NCBI GenBank assembly: GCA_019843655.1
Contig: JACDQD010000102.1
Span: forward strand, 2,365,501-2,429,500
DNA length: 64,000 nucleotides
Source of the DNA: Lethocerus indicus
Taxonomy: Eukaryota; Arthropoda; Insecta; Hemiptera; Belostomatidae
Reading direction: 5' to 3'
Shown here: piece after piece, positions 1-13,112 of the stretch
Position numbering within the stretch: position 1 is the first letter of the stretch
Layout of the letters: each line of letters starts with the position of its first letter
The notes under the pieces: generated by a model
Database searches by the model: none
What the model was told of the DNA's origin: nothing
What the model saw: the letters and a program-made list of their open reading frames with translations, nothing else
Program-made: the position numbers and the translations under genes

Positions 1-1764
1 TCGATCTTAAGCGAGCTCAAACATAACCTGAATTTAAAGTACCTTCTATTTAAGGAAACAGGAGGCCCTTTTCGATCCGTTGAAGTTTATATTAGATATG
101 GAATCTTAATTAGTGCAATCAATAAAAGGCCGACCGGTCTAAGTTTAACCCTATACTCCATTCCTCTTGTAAAATAAGAGTTATGAATATTCTGCACTTT
201 CAAGAATCCGTTCACCTTCCGACAACCTTAATATTCCGACGCCCCTGCCAACCGGGGTTCTTCTGCGCAAGATTACGCGATCTTACCGGAAGCCAAACTG
301 TGACAATTCTTCGATTTATCATTACACCGGACTGCTGTCCGAATTTTAAGAATTCTTGCTCAAGATCCGAATAGCACAGCTCAAATGTCACAGAAAGTGG
401 CATTATATTATGTCATAAAAGTAATTACAAGTATTCGAGTATCTCATCTTAAATCAAATATATTGACGTTTATAAAAGACAATTAGGTTTAACGGACACT
501 CCCTAATGGCTACAGTGGTGCATAACTTTTCATTAAATTATATTAAAGTGCAATCGTATAAAATAACGTTGAAGGCCATTTGGCCCTCAATTTGTTCCGC
601 TGAACCAATTTGATACTGGGCTGCAAGATGGCGTTGAAGCCGAGCCAATTACGCCGGCCTATTTATTGGCCTGCCGGCTCCACGATTCTCATCCGCGGCA
701 ATTGGGGAGCCGCGATGTATCATTATTTTCCTGGCCGAATCTCCCAGTAAATCTCGAAAGCAAAAAGCGCAGCGGAAATTCGGTCTTGGGCCGAGGCACG
801 GTACTAAGTTCGAATTAGGCGGTAGACCGGGTAGAGTCGTCTGAAGTCCGCGCCGGCCACCCTCTCGCCCTCTAACATTTATTACGGCCCTTATTTCGGT
901 AGAGCGCCCAATTTTCGCCCGGGCTAATGGGAAAAAGTTGCTGCCGGATGCAGGCAGGTGTCCCTCCACTCTTCCCCCAGGGTTTCACACCGTTAGCTAT
1001 ACATTAGGGGCTTCAGAAGAGACGAAATTGGGTTCCTAGAGGTCAGTAGGGGGACCTTTCTACATTTTCGCTATTTCGTTTTTAAAATGACCACATTCAG
1101 TGTCATCTTCATATTTTCTGCATTCGGGAAATTTGTTAGTGAGTATACAGTATGTGAATTAGTGTCCATGTAAAAATTATACAGGATATAATAGCGCGGA
1201 CGAACGAGTTTTTCCGCACTCTGCAGCCTCGCGATATCTATTTCCATTGGGATTGTTGCACAAATAACAGTTCGATGAAGGCCGGATTGATTCAGTCTTG
1301 GAACAATCGATTTTACGTTAAAACTGATTTTGTGGACACTCCCTGCTCTTTCATTATTATTGGGACACGCCCGACTTTAAATTGAGTTATATTTCACGAT
1401 ACCATAGCATGAGATACTCTCGACATAATTAATCTTCTTGTTCCTTTCCTAACTTCCTTAACTATGATATTCAACGGTGTATTAAAAAAAAATAAATTTT
1501 CCTTATTGAACGCTATACGTGAGCTGTAGATTGGTTTTTCTATCCTTCTTGTTATTATGCGGCGCTTCCAGCATTGTGGTCCAACTTTACAGTAGATAAT
1601 TCTCATGTGCGTTCGGCGAATATTCCCAGAGACCGCTAATGTCATTTAGCTTTGCAGACGGTTCAGTATAACTAATATATTTCCAGCAAGTTTGTGTACT
1701 GGGACCATGAGGGATTTGTCGGATAGTTCGTATGATTTCGAACAACCTGGTGCACATCAATAAT

Positions 1765-1768
<4 letters not shown>

Positions 1769-1815
<47 letters not shown>
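1769..1815. repeat. (TA)n microsatellite
   Basis: An uninterrupted run of about 23 TA dinucleotides in AT-rich non-coding DNA. Confidence 0.95.
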
Positions 1816-1818
<3 letters not shown>

Positions 1819-4800
1819 TATTTGCAATAATATAATAATGCATATATGTAATAATTATTACGACTTGAACAAATTATTTAGCTCCTCGAGCACGTGGAAA
1901 AAACTTGTGATGTATGTTGTCAGATTAATAATGTAGGTTCGTATTCGGCGAGTAGTGTTCATTGAGGAAAGGTCTCTTTGTTGTTCGCCGGTGATCCAAA
2001 TTGGGCCGGTTTTTATTTAAACTCGACAATTGAGGCCAGATTCGCGGAAATTGGCTTTCAAGTGTATTTCCAAGTATTTAATTTGGACCCGGTCGGGTAT
2101 TTCATTTAATCTTTCTCCAATCCCGCGGTACCTATAGGCAGGCGTCCCCCTGTAATGGCGATGGGGCGGGGAACAGATGCGACTCGATTTATTTCGGGCA
2201 CAAAGGGGGGACAAAGGGCCCCCCGGACGGGAGCCGGCCTAAGTAATCGAATCCTCCTGAGCGGACCCTAATCACACGCCCCGACAGATGGCTACCGGGC
2301 AACGTATTTATACAGAGGCGTTTGAAGCGTATCCCGGCGGGGGTCTTTTCACTTTTCAACAATTACAATGGCTATTTACAATGTTTATTATTTCACTGAG
2401 TAACTACAGCATTTTACATAACCCAAACAATGTCACAGAATATACAGAAACAAACATTAATTATATTAACAATTATTAACGAGTGAATATAAATTCAAAC
2501 ACGAGTGATTGTTATTATTATTGTCGGGATCCACTCCCAATCGTAAGTTATTTCATATATTAAATACTTCTTGCAGTTAATTGCAAAGACTGCTATCATT
2601 TTAATTCATTATGAAAATTATCCAAAATAACGATATTTTTCAGCCACATATATGATAGAAACCTTCTCAAACACATAGCACGTTTATTGCGTAAAGAAAA
2701 GTTTCATTGTTTTTTTCAACTTGAATACAGTAGTATTGCAACGTCCTTTTTATAAGGAATAACAAATACTTCGGAATTTGTTTACCCGTAAATTTTTTAA
2801 TGTTTGGACTACTCCAGTTCGGTTTTAGACCGGCAAAAAGCGTACATCGCTTTCGACTGTTCGCTAATTGCTCCCAACGCTTAAGTGCGCGCAACGGAAT
2901 TGCCTTGTATACGCCGCTGGGATAATTTTAAACGAGTGTTTACCCCGCCATTGCAAGGGGTAGGGGGGCCTTCATGTTTGCTCGTCCGTCTTCTCCACCG
3001 CCCCTCTTTGTTTGCCTAATTTCACCTGTTAGTGTTCCACCCGCCCGCCGGCTGTTGGGAATGAGAGAAAACACGCGCTCCGAAACAATTTATCGCTTTG
3101 TGTATTTCTCGGATTCCGCCTCCGATTGGCCCCACTTCATTGCCATTGTACGACGGGGGCGGGCGGAAGACCCAACACTCTGGGACGAGGAAGAAGTAGG
3201 GCGTTAATTTCAGAGCTCCTGAGACCCCTTCCTACTACGAGTAGGAAATGACCGATCGGTGTGCGGGTGCAGCAGCTCCACGGCCCCTGCTCACGTTGAT
3301 TGCACCCATACAAATGTCGCTGCGATATATATGTAATAGTGTAAAGGGTATTATATACATATATATAATTATTTTGATGCACCTTCAATTATGTATTGTA
3401 ATGATATTATCGTACACAAATTACAAGCGACAATTCATGTTGTAGGCGGATAGAGAGTATTGAAAAACAACGGCAACAACAGTTGCCTGATTGTAGAATA
3501 ACCGCGAATGAAGGTTACCCTAACTAGAAGCATTTATTTGGCCCGCAACCCGCCGTCCCGGTTCAGGCAAAACGGTAAGTTTTACCGTATTTAGATTGCC
3601 CGCAGATCTGGAATCGGACCAAACCGGAAATCTTTTCTAATTGGGTATTTACCGGGCGGTTTAGCCCCCCGCGAAGTTGCCGTGTTGAAAGAGTGAATAT
3701 TAAACTATTCGTCGGCGGAACTTTCTCCCTCCGTCTCTTAATATTTTATTCCATCTCTCCGCCACCGCCGCCCTACAGCGCCTCCCTTTTCGCAATTGAA
3801 ATTCGCCCGATTTTAATATTTTACGGTCGCACTAAGCGCACCATTTGTTGCGTGCTCGTATTTCAGCGAAGAGTGGTCGGAAGCGTTTTCGGCCGTGTGC
3901 TGTCCAGCCCGACGTTATTCCTCGTTAATTACTGTCATTAGCATAAGCTGGTAATGCGGGTGGAGCATACATTTAATATCGGCCGTAAAATAGGATCAAT
4001 GAAAGTTGGGGAATGCACCGCATAGGGCATATTCGGTAGATTTACTATTCTAATGCATTACCGGATCCCATCGTTTAGGGAAGTTAGGCATGTTCTACAC
4101 ACTGTATCGCCGAATACTTTAATACGGGGTCAATGCACTGACGTCATAGCAACCGTATTGTTCTTAACATTTGAGAACGATGGATATAATGATTGTATTT
4201 CTTAAAGGAAATTTTGGCGAATAAATTGCATCCCAGATTATTTAGACGAGTCTGTTATTCGGATTTCCACCACAACCTGGCTTTAAAAACAATCCATAAC
4301 CTTTTATTGGGCTCAGTGTCGTCCAGTAATCTGAATTATAAATCGACGGGTGAAAATGATATTATGCAAATTCAGAACAACTTGTGCGTGTTTGCAATTC
4401 ATATTTTGCGTGTTTGATAACTTCATACCGACGTGAAATATGCGCATACTGCAAATCTAAATCATGCCGTAAATTACACACGAATGTACAATTATTGCGA
4501 TATAGTTACTAATTAAAAAAAAATGTTGTAAATAATGCCGCAGGCCTTATATCTCTTGACAGCCAACATGAGTGGGGCCGTGTTATTGCACTCCAATGCA
4601 TTTTATCTCGGGTTCGTATTCAAAGTACAAACACGTGGAGGTATCTCCAAACGGCGTGTGCCATATTACGGATATTGTGTTAAATTGAAAATCTGCAATA
4701 TTGTCTACACGTGTTTCCTCTACAATTTTCCATTGCCCGGTAGAGGAGTGAAACAAGTTTTTCTTTTCGCTGTTTTACATTTGAAAAGCTTGTTGGAAAA

Positions 4801-7800
4801 AAAATGTTCATATAATTGTTGGTCTGGTTGGGACTCTATTGCACCTAAGAACGCAAAAGAAATGCTTTCTTAATTGTGCCGTTTCAAATTAATATTGAAC
4901 GCATGAGTGCGGCAGACTACGGTTCTCTTCAGCTCTGTCTTATTATGTTGTAGCCTTTGTCATCAGAACTTAATTTATGTGGTTTATAATAAAAATTGTG
5001 TGTTTATCCTGTTCCGATGGTCCGGTCGATGGTAAAAGCTGTAGGAAAATTACGTTGTGCTAAATACAAAACACATCTGCCGGATAAAAGTGAAAATGGC
5101 TTTTTTCGTATAAGTATAATATTAAAGGCTTCAACAAATTACGGGCGTATAAGCGCTGCTCACCGCGGATAATATCATAGCGAGGGCCGTAAAAGGCGCG
5201 CCTGTCTAGATTTGCCATCAGGGAACGCCAAACTTGCCTTTATACCCCTGTTTAGTCTGCCATCGCGAATTTAATGAGGGAACTTCCGAAATTGATGCTC
5301 ACACTTTACTATATCCTAAGACTGTGTGTCTAAACACTGCAGCAATGTCTGTTTCCTGGTTGGTTGGGTAATCAGACGAATTTCACGATTATCCTCGCAA
5401 ATACAAAGTCATAATTTTCGTTTTTATATTAAATGTCAGTGATTTCGTGGACATTTGATGTTTGTTACTGTTAAAATTGATTTGATGTAATGGCGGATCG
5501 ATAAGGCCAAACTAAATTAATTTAATTTTTAATTACATTAGTATGATGTATGTTTCATGACAACAATTATCGCTTTACCCATATTTTCATAGCCTTATAG
5601 AGTTATTGCAGTTTTAAATATACCCTATTCCGCAAGATCCCATCGATTTTAAAATGCAATATCTCCCCAGTAAATAAGAAAAAAAATAATTTTTTTCACT
5701 TGAATTATTGGTTCTGGGATTTATTTCTGTTTGTGTTCCTAAAAGGCGCCTGGAGCCGGTCACAGCGTTTGAACTGAACTTCCCGTGGTAACGATGACGC
5801 CGTCCTTTGCCGGCTGGGTGGCAATAAAGAGCGGATTAGGTGCGAAAAAGTGCAATATACCCGGGTGACACGGCCGGGAATATTGGTGCCCCTGCGAACA
5901 GTTAAAGGGCGACTTAAAGGCCCCCCTGGCATAATGATCGCTGACATAAGCACCGGCTTATTAAAACAGTCGTGGTAGTACCCCTGAACGCTGTTTTTCC
6001 TTTTATAGTATATTTAATTTATGATTAAAATAAAACAAAAATTACCATTAAAATTCCCCATTACTTATATTGGGTAATAATGCTAGAATTAAACGATCCT
6101 CATTAAATAGGAATTACCTACCCAGTTTTATAGGAAATCCTTATCAGCTCAGAAAACTCGTTATTCCCACAACAAACCATTCAACTAAAAGCCAAGAATT
6201 ATTTTAATGTTATAATATTCCGCAAAATATTCCAATTAAATATTTTTTATCGGTGTTACATTATCTATCAGTTATAAAATATTTTCGACCCATTATGTTG
6301 GATGTTAATAACCCGTCGTGCATTGTCGACTTTCATATGCCGTCGTGGAAGATTGGATAGGATTGGTCGGAGGGCCAGATGAGGTGACATTTTTTAGCCG
6401 GTCACATAACCGTTGGCCGGGTCGTATATTCGGGCCGTCATTTGTGAGCCTAATCGGGGCGGACAGCGTCGCCTCTCCAAAATTCCATTTACCTTCTTCA
6501 TCCGACGACTCCAATATATACCACCTTTTCCCGTCACCTCTTTCCGGCCCGTCCCGACGGCGGGGCGGATGCTGGCACATAAATGCTCCTCTCCTCTCTT
6601 CTCTAAGAGTCGTTCGTGTCTGGAGTGTAGTCGAAAATACGGGGCAATGAGAATACGGGCGTTCCCGTCCAGAAATTCGGCCCTTTTCACGACCACCGAA
6701 GAAATAGGTTTTTTATGATTTATACACTTTCGTGCTTTTTGTCCTTTCATGGAAGTAATTAAGTTCTAAGGTAATTAAGAAATAAATTAAAATACCGAAT
6801 ATTTCGCAGGTATATTTCCCAGTCCTGCTGTGAACACTATGTCATTAGTAAGTTACTAGATTATTATTATTTAAGTAGCTGTTAATTATTTACGATTTTT
6901 ATTTGGAAAGGAGGAATTTCCTTTGTAGTAGCGTCGGTTGGAGTGGGAAAAGCAGTAGGTTGAACTGGTTTGTTTGACGTTGAAGCGGCGTATTATGTTT
7001 ATTACGAAAAATTGACAGTGGAAATACGTAGAGGACACAGTCGGGTTAAGGTTATAGTAGGCCCAGCATTGCCGGCCAATCGATTGGCATAGATTGATAG
7101 GGATCGGCGTTGCCCACGGGCCGTCCGGCCCCTGAAGAAACAGTAGAGACGCCTGCGATCCGTTAATTACACGGGGTTTTAGTTTCCCCTGAAATGTCGG
7201 TAATCGATTTGGGCCTCCCCCTTTTGTTTCTTTGGCCTTATGCAGGTTACCGTAACACAGACTTATCGGATCGGGATAACAGACCTAAGCAAAATGGATG
7301 ATAATCCCTGAACCTTCTTTGGTAATCCATTGTGATTTATTGTTGAACCCGAATGTTAATTTGTGTTAGAGCAAGGTTTAGTTATAAAATTCTTCTGATT
7401 TCTTCTAGTTTCCTATCACTATCAATTGTCGATCCATTCTATATTTTTTAATCGAATATAGCATACAATATTATTATAAAATGTGAACGAATTAAGGACT
7501 TGAGTCTAAATAGCCGGAAGAAGCAGGAATTTCATCTGCTTTCTATTTACACGTTTCTAGATGCCTTTTATTGATATATTTTCCGTTATTTTAATTAGAA
7601 ACTGTATCATTATTACAACAGTATTATAAAATATAGCCGTGGTGTGGAGGAACACAAAAAATTGTTCGGAAATTTAAAGAAGTGATAATGATTTAAGATA
7701 GCAGTAACGATATCGGGAATATGATGTAGTAGAATGAAGACATATTAAGTGGATACACTAGAGAGTGTAGCGGTGTTGCAGGGATTTACGAGGAAGTGTT

Positions 7801-10800
7801 TGTAACCCCGAGGTACCTTACACAATTTGAACAGACGTATAACTTAAAAATGACGCCCTAAGTGGGGCGGCTGGAGGGAAGGAAGCTATGTACGGGGTGG
7901 GGGATGTATGTGTGTTCGGGGGCGATAAGGAAGTTTCCGAAAAATAAAAATGTGCCCCCACCACCCCCTCCCCTACCGCAGGTCGTCTTTCTTCTGGGCG
8001 GTGAACTCGAGCAAACACAATTACCTGGATGAATAGAGCGGGACGGGATGAGGATTAGGGTGGCCCGGAATGCGGGAGGAATCAGCGCCGAAGTGGTGGG
8101 GCGGAGGGCTGGGGTGCTTCCTCTAAAGGTCAAAGGTTGTGCGCCTCTTCGGGTCCCGCTCGTCGCGGGATCGATACCTCCTGCAGCTGCAATCCGCCGG
8201 CTGCAATTCGGGCCTACCTACACTCTGGTGACGGTTTATTGAACGCAGGTAATCGCCACTGACAAGCTCCTACCTTCGCCGGCAAATGTCCTATCACTCC
8301 ATGTCCTAAGTCATAACCTCCAACCATAAGTCTTCAACTAAAAATGTTAATTTATTCCAAATTAGAATTAATAAATTTTTCCTTACTGAATCACCTTTGT
8401 AGTACTCTGTTCTCATCGGGCTGAATGCCCGCGGGAGTATCCTACTCCACAGTACATGTTCAAATGATCTTTTAAGCTGATTTCGTTTTGTTGGACTTGT
8501 AGCAAAGTAATATCAAGACAAGAGAAAATGGACCAATTAAACCAAACTACTTGATGTAACATGAGCCATTATAAAAACAAACAAGAAGGCACACTTTTTT
8601 TATTTTGAGTTCGAGGTGATTGGTATATTATATTTTTACAAATGTATTTACTGAACCATTTATTTCATGAAATACCGCGAAGACCATATTTTATATTGCG
8701 TTTCTGCGTCGGTTAAGCACGTTTTATGGCCACTAGGACGCTGTATTGTCGACTACTGTCGTTCTGTATGGACGTACGATGTATGGACATACATGAGCTC
8801 AGAATCTATGGAAAGTACCGTCATCAAAATCGCATTTGTGTTTCTATTTACGGAATAGTAAACTGCCGCTGGGAAACGGTTCTAAGTTTTCTGGGAACAT
8901 ACCGGTTGTCCTTTTGCAAATTACTCAGGAACTTTATTGTTTTAGTGTAGTAATACTATATTTTTTTCTTTATTTGTATTTAAGGGCGCATTTAGGGTTA
9001 GCTTCTAATATCTAGTTTTCCTGAAACTAAGAATAAATAAATTAGAATATCCTTTATATTCAATTAAATATTTTTCAATGGACCACAAACATTCGTTTAT
9101 CATACATGTTATAATAGAGAGGGAATATATATTTCTTATAACAAAACTGGAGGGATTATTCTAGTCGCAATAAATATATTCATATTCAATCAATTTCATA
9201 AAAAATTGAACATAAAACTGCATTCACTGCATGTAAATGCTAACATTCATTCTACTAGTAATGTTTTAGATATTATATTTAATTTCGATAAAAACTTCGG
9301 TAACCTGATAATGCGCAAGTTTAATTATTGCCTTGTATGATATTGTACAACTTCCGTATATAGAGAATGTTTAAATTATCTGATTTGACTTTAATATAAT
9401 CGGTCGGATAATTAAAAAAAACATTGATAGGTGCCGGTGTGTTCGGCCGGTGGCCGGTGCGATACTTGGCGGAAGGTCGGGCTATCGATTCCTTCGTTAC
9501 GGGGATTGGACAAAAAAGCCGGACAAAAACTCCGGTTAATTCTGTGCGAGAGTTGATTCCATACCAGAGGACCGAGGTCACCGGCGGTCAACTCCGCTTT
9601 TTATACGCAGGGGCACCGCCAAACCGTTTGCATGTTTCTAGGGCGCGTACGATTGTTGGAAACGAGACAGAGGGTGTGCCAGTGCTATTATACAAGTTTT
9701 TAGACACATGTAATCAATTTATGAATTAGACACCAAAACAGTCACTGACTATCGTCCGTCGCGTGAGTTGGGTGAGAACTGGTTTTGCAATTTGTACATG
9801 TTAAAATAATGACTGTAATAAAGGAAGATGAAATTTTTGTTTACAGCTACGAGCATGGCGGCATAAACGTACTCCAACAAAAAGTCGTTGCCCTATGTTT
9901 GCTCTATTCCCGCGCATTACATATTATGCATCATTTGCCGTGAATAAGCTGTATTTAATCCGACAGACTCAGTTTGGTTGCGAAATATTTCAAGTCTTAT
10001 TTTAATTTTTTTAAGACATACTGCTAGGATCCACCAGTAGGGATTCCACCATAGGAACCACCTTCTCTGGCGATTCTTGCTCATGCTACTCACTCTTACT
10101 TCTTTCCATATTCCGATTTTAAGTAACAAGTAGATGTAACCACAAACCATCCTCTCTATTACTAATTTGGCCATTATCCTTGAATGTCGATAGTCGGGTC
10201 TTGCTTAATAACACAGAAATGTAATTTGAGACAAGTGTGCATGTATCGCGCTCAGATATAATGATGGCAGGCTCAATTCCAGGTGCAGGTCATGATTAGA
10301 ATTTGAATTAATATACTGGATCGAATAGCTGAGAAAGATCCTCGGTGTAAATTCAGAATACTAAAATATCCCGCACTATAAATATCGTAATTACTGTAGC
10401 CTGTTAACAAACATTTACAATTCAACCAAATGACACATGGCTTTCCGCTGTTTTCTTAAATCCGAAAATGGCCTGTTACTCGTAATCATTTCTCCGCTTT
10501 TAATTTAGGAAAGCGTTTGGTACTCATCAATTCTGTATGAGTTGTTTGTTTACGTGCGATTCCCTCTTTCCCCGGGTCTATCCTTTTCCCGTCTTCCATC
10601 CGACTATTTGTTTTCACTGCAGCCCTCTTGGATATTTTCGGAGATTGGTCCCTAATTCCACAATGCCGGTATTGTCTGTGTTAAAATCGTTCGTAGGATT
10701 CTCGTAGGAGATTCTTAGCCGTGAAGTCCTGGGGCGCCTAAAAACAGTACTCAACTATACCAGAACAAGTAAGATATAAATTAGGAATGGATCGATTATA

Positions 10801-11265
10801 ATATATATTACTACAGATAATATATTTTGGGCTAATTCTAGTGTGAAGTGCTCGGACTGAGAAGTATGCCGTCGGTACGCATAATACAACTCCCCGATTA
10901 CGTCGATCCACCATTTTTCACAGCAGGGACACAACAACTTCGCGATAATGCGGAGCCCACAAGGCCGCCTTTCGCATAATCGAGAGATCCGAGTTTATTC
11001 GTAATTTGACGACTTAAACTAGGGCAGGAGATGAAAATTCTGGCGGCGGGCGGTTGATGGGGGCGGTTTGGGGGACTTTAGAGGTCCACCGAATAAATAT
11101 AACGACCTGGCTGGCTTTGCATTCTGAATATCTGAGCCGGTCATTTGCATCGGCCCCGGCGACGTCGACGAAGGGTGTAATACCGCCGCCCCAGAAGGAA
11201 ATATACACTCTCGAGTGGTCGCGGACGAGGAGCAAAGTATGTATTTAGGATCCCGTCACCTTCTT

Positions 11266-11269
<4 letters not shown>

Positions 11270-11316
<47 letters not shown>
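11270..11316. repeat. (CT)n microsatellite
   Basis: About 23 uninterrupted CT dinucleotides, which read as GA repeats on the minus strand. (GA)n tracts in insects can bind GAGA-type factors, but nothing else here shows a promoter. Confidence 0.95.
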
Positions 11317-11318
<2 letters not shown>

Positions 11319-13088
11319 TCAGCAAACGTTTTACAGGCGTCTGTTTTCGACGATCCTTTTCTCCGAATAGAACGCGGTCGATTCATTTTTAGGTTCCGGC
11401 ATTTATTTAGGTCCGCCTTCCTAGGTTCTTATTTTTACACCGCTGTTGGATTGAAAATAGGACACTGCCGATATGCACTGCTGACAGCGCAATGTTTAAG
11501 CTATTAAAAACGTATTAAAATTAAAGTTAACTTATAGGCAACGGTTGAACCACTTTTGGTCTTAAGGAATCAAAAATAATTTTCTTGGAATTAGAACAAG
11601 AAGGTTTCTTTTGTAAATGTGATAACAGTACAATGCGCTTTCTCAGGAAATAAATTAATTGTATTGAGAAATTAAGGTTGCAGCTATAATAGAATTGAGT
11701 TTGTGACTTGTCCTTAGATAATTAGTACGTTTTAGTCCTATCACTCCATGTCACTAAGCGTGCCGGTCCATATCCGTTTTAGAAATAACGTATTTAATAA
11801 TTTAGGTTTAATTCAATATACCTCCGGGTAAAAAAAACGATGATATTAGTTGGAAAACGTTTCGATAAAATGAACAATACAATAATACTGTTAGAAAAAA
11901 ATGTGTTCACCTTGAGGTAGTTTACCCTTCCCGATCCCCTGAATTTGTTGTCGGTTAACTGAAAGGTGGGCCCCTTTCAGGCTGGGATGAGGGGGCAGCG
12001 TGGCTAAAGGGCGGGCCCCGTAGGTAATTTTCCATTAAGCTTTTAACTCGGCCCTAAACCTTGACTGGTGTTTGTCCGGCCGGCCTGGACATGCGCCACA
12101 CAGAGCGCCGCTCTCGGCACCCCAATTCGGGGCTTATCATGTTAGTCGCTGCCAATTACGTTAAAACCCCGCTTATTCGGACTATTACTGAGGCCCGGGG
12201 CAAGTCCGCATTAGTTCCAATTGTAGACCGTAATATTCAAAACGTTTGGAGGCAAGAGGATTGCGGAATAACAATATCTACGGGAGTTATCTGAATTAAA
12301 TTTTTCAGTCTATATTAGTTTCGGCCTTTGCCTATTATACTACATATCATATTTTTTATGACATTTATTATTTACATACGTATTTGGATGAAATAATTAC
12401 GTGTAATAGAAGTAAAACAATCAATACAGCCTATTGGAATTATATAATAGGTTCTATCTATACCATTAAAATTGTTATTTACTGGTTATTACATTTTGAT
12501 TTTTATTATTGTCTAAGAATTAGTCATGATTCAGAATCAGTAGTTAGTTTGATGAATTTTCCTTTGATTTTCATTTCTATTCGAAACATTTCGCTTTTAA
12601 GTCTGAGAGTTTGGTAGGAGTTAACTCCGTTTGCATTCAATTCATAATTGCAGATTATACAAGCCATTTAAAATTCTCAAAGGAAACAGCGAACTAGAAA
12701 TCGTAAAACATTGAAACCGGAGACGGAATGAGCAACGAACCCGGGGAAAGAAGTAACGCAAAATGAATAAGTAAACTGTTGTCTGCTTCTTTTTTGGCGT
12801 GTTATACCGGAGGAAAACGGTTTTAGTTCCGTTCGGTAGAAAATAGAACCTCCGCTTTCTGGTTTTAATATTGCATTTCTCTTGTTCATCGCACAAGCCC
12901 ATATGGGAAATCTTTGAAAATTGGGAGTAAAATAAATCCCCTGCCTACTTTACATTCAAAGTTGCATGCAACTACTCTTATGAAATGTATTTGTCTAGGG
13001 ATTTATTAACTATTATTAGGAAACTTGCTAACGTGTAAAGAAGTACTCTTACAACTCCGTGAAAATTATTCAAAACAATTAAAGGATG

Positions 13089-13112
13089 AAGGACTGCAGT
13101 CCTTTTAAAAGG
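13089..13112. repeat. Two overlapping perfect palindromes
   Basis: AAGGACTGCAGTCCTT (13089-13104) is a perfect 16-base palindrome, and CCTTTTAAAAGG (13101-13112) is a perfect 12-base palindrome that overlaps it by four bases. No coding context was found. Confidence 0.8.
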
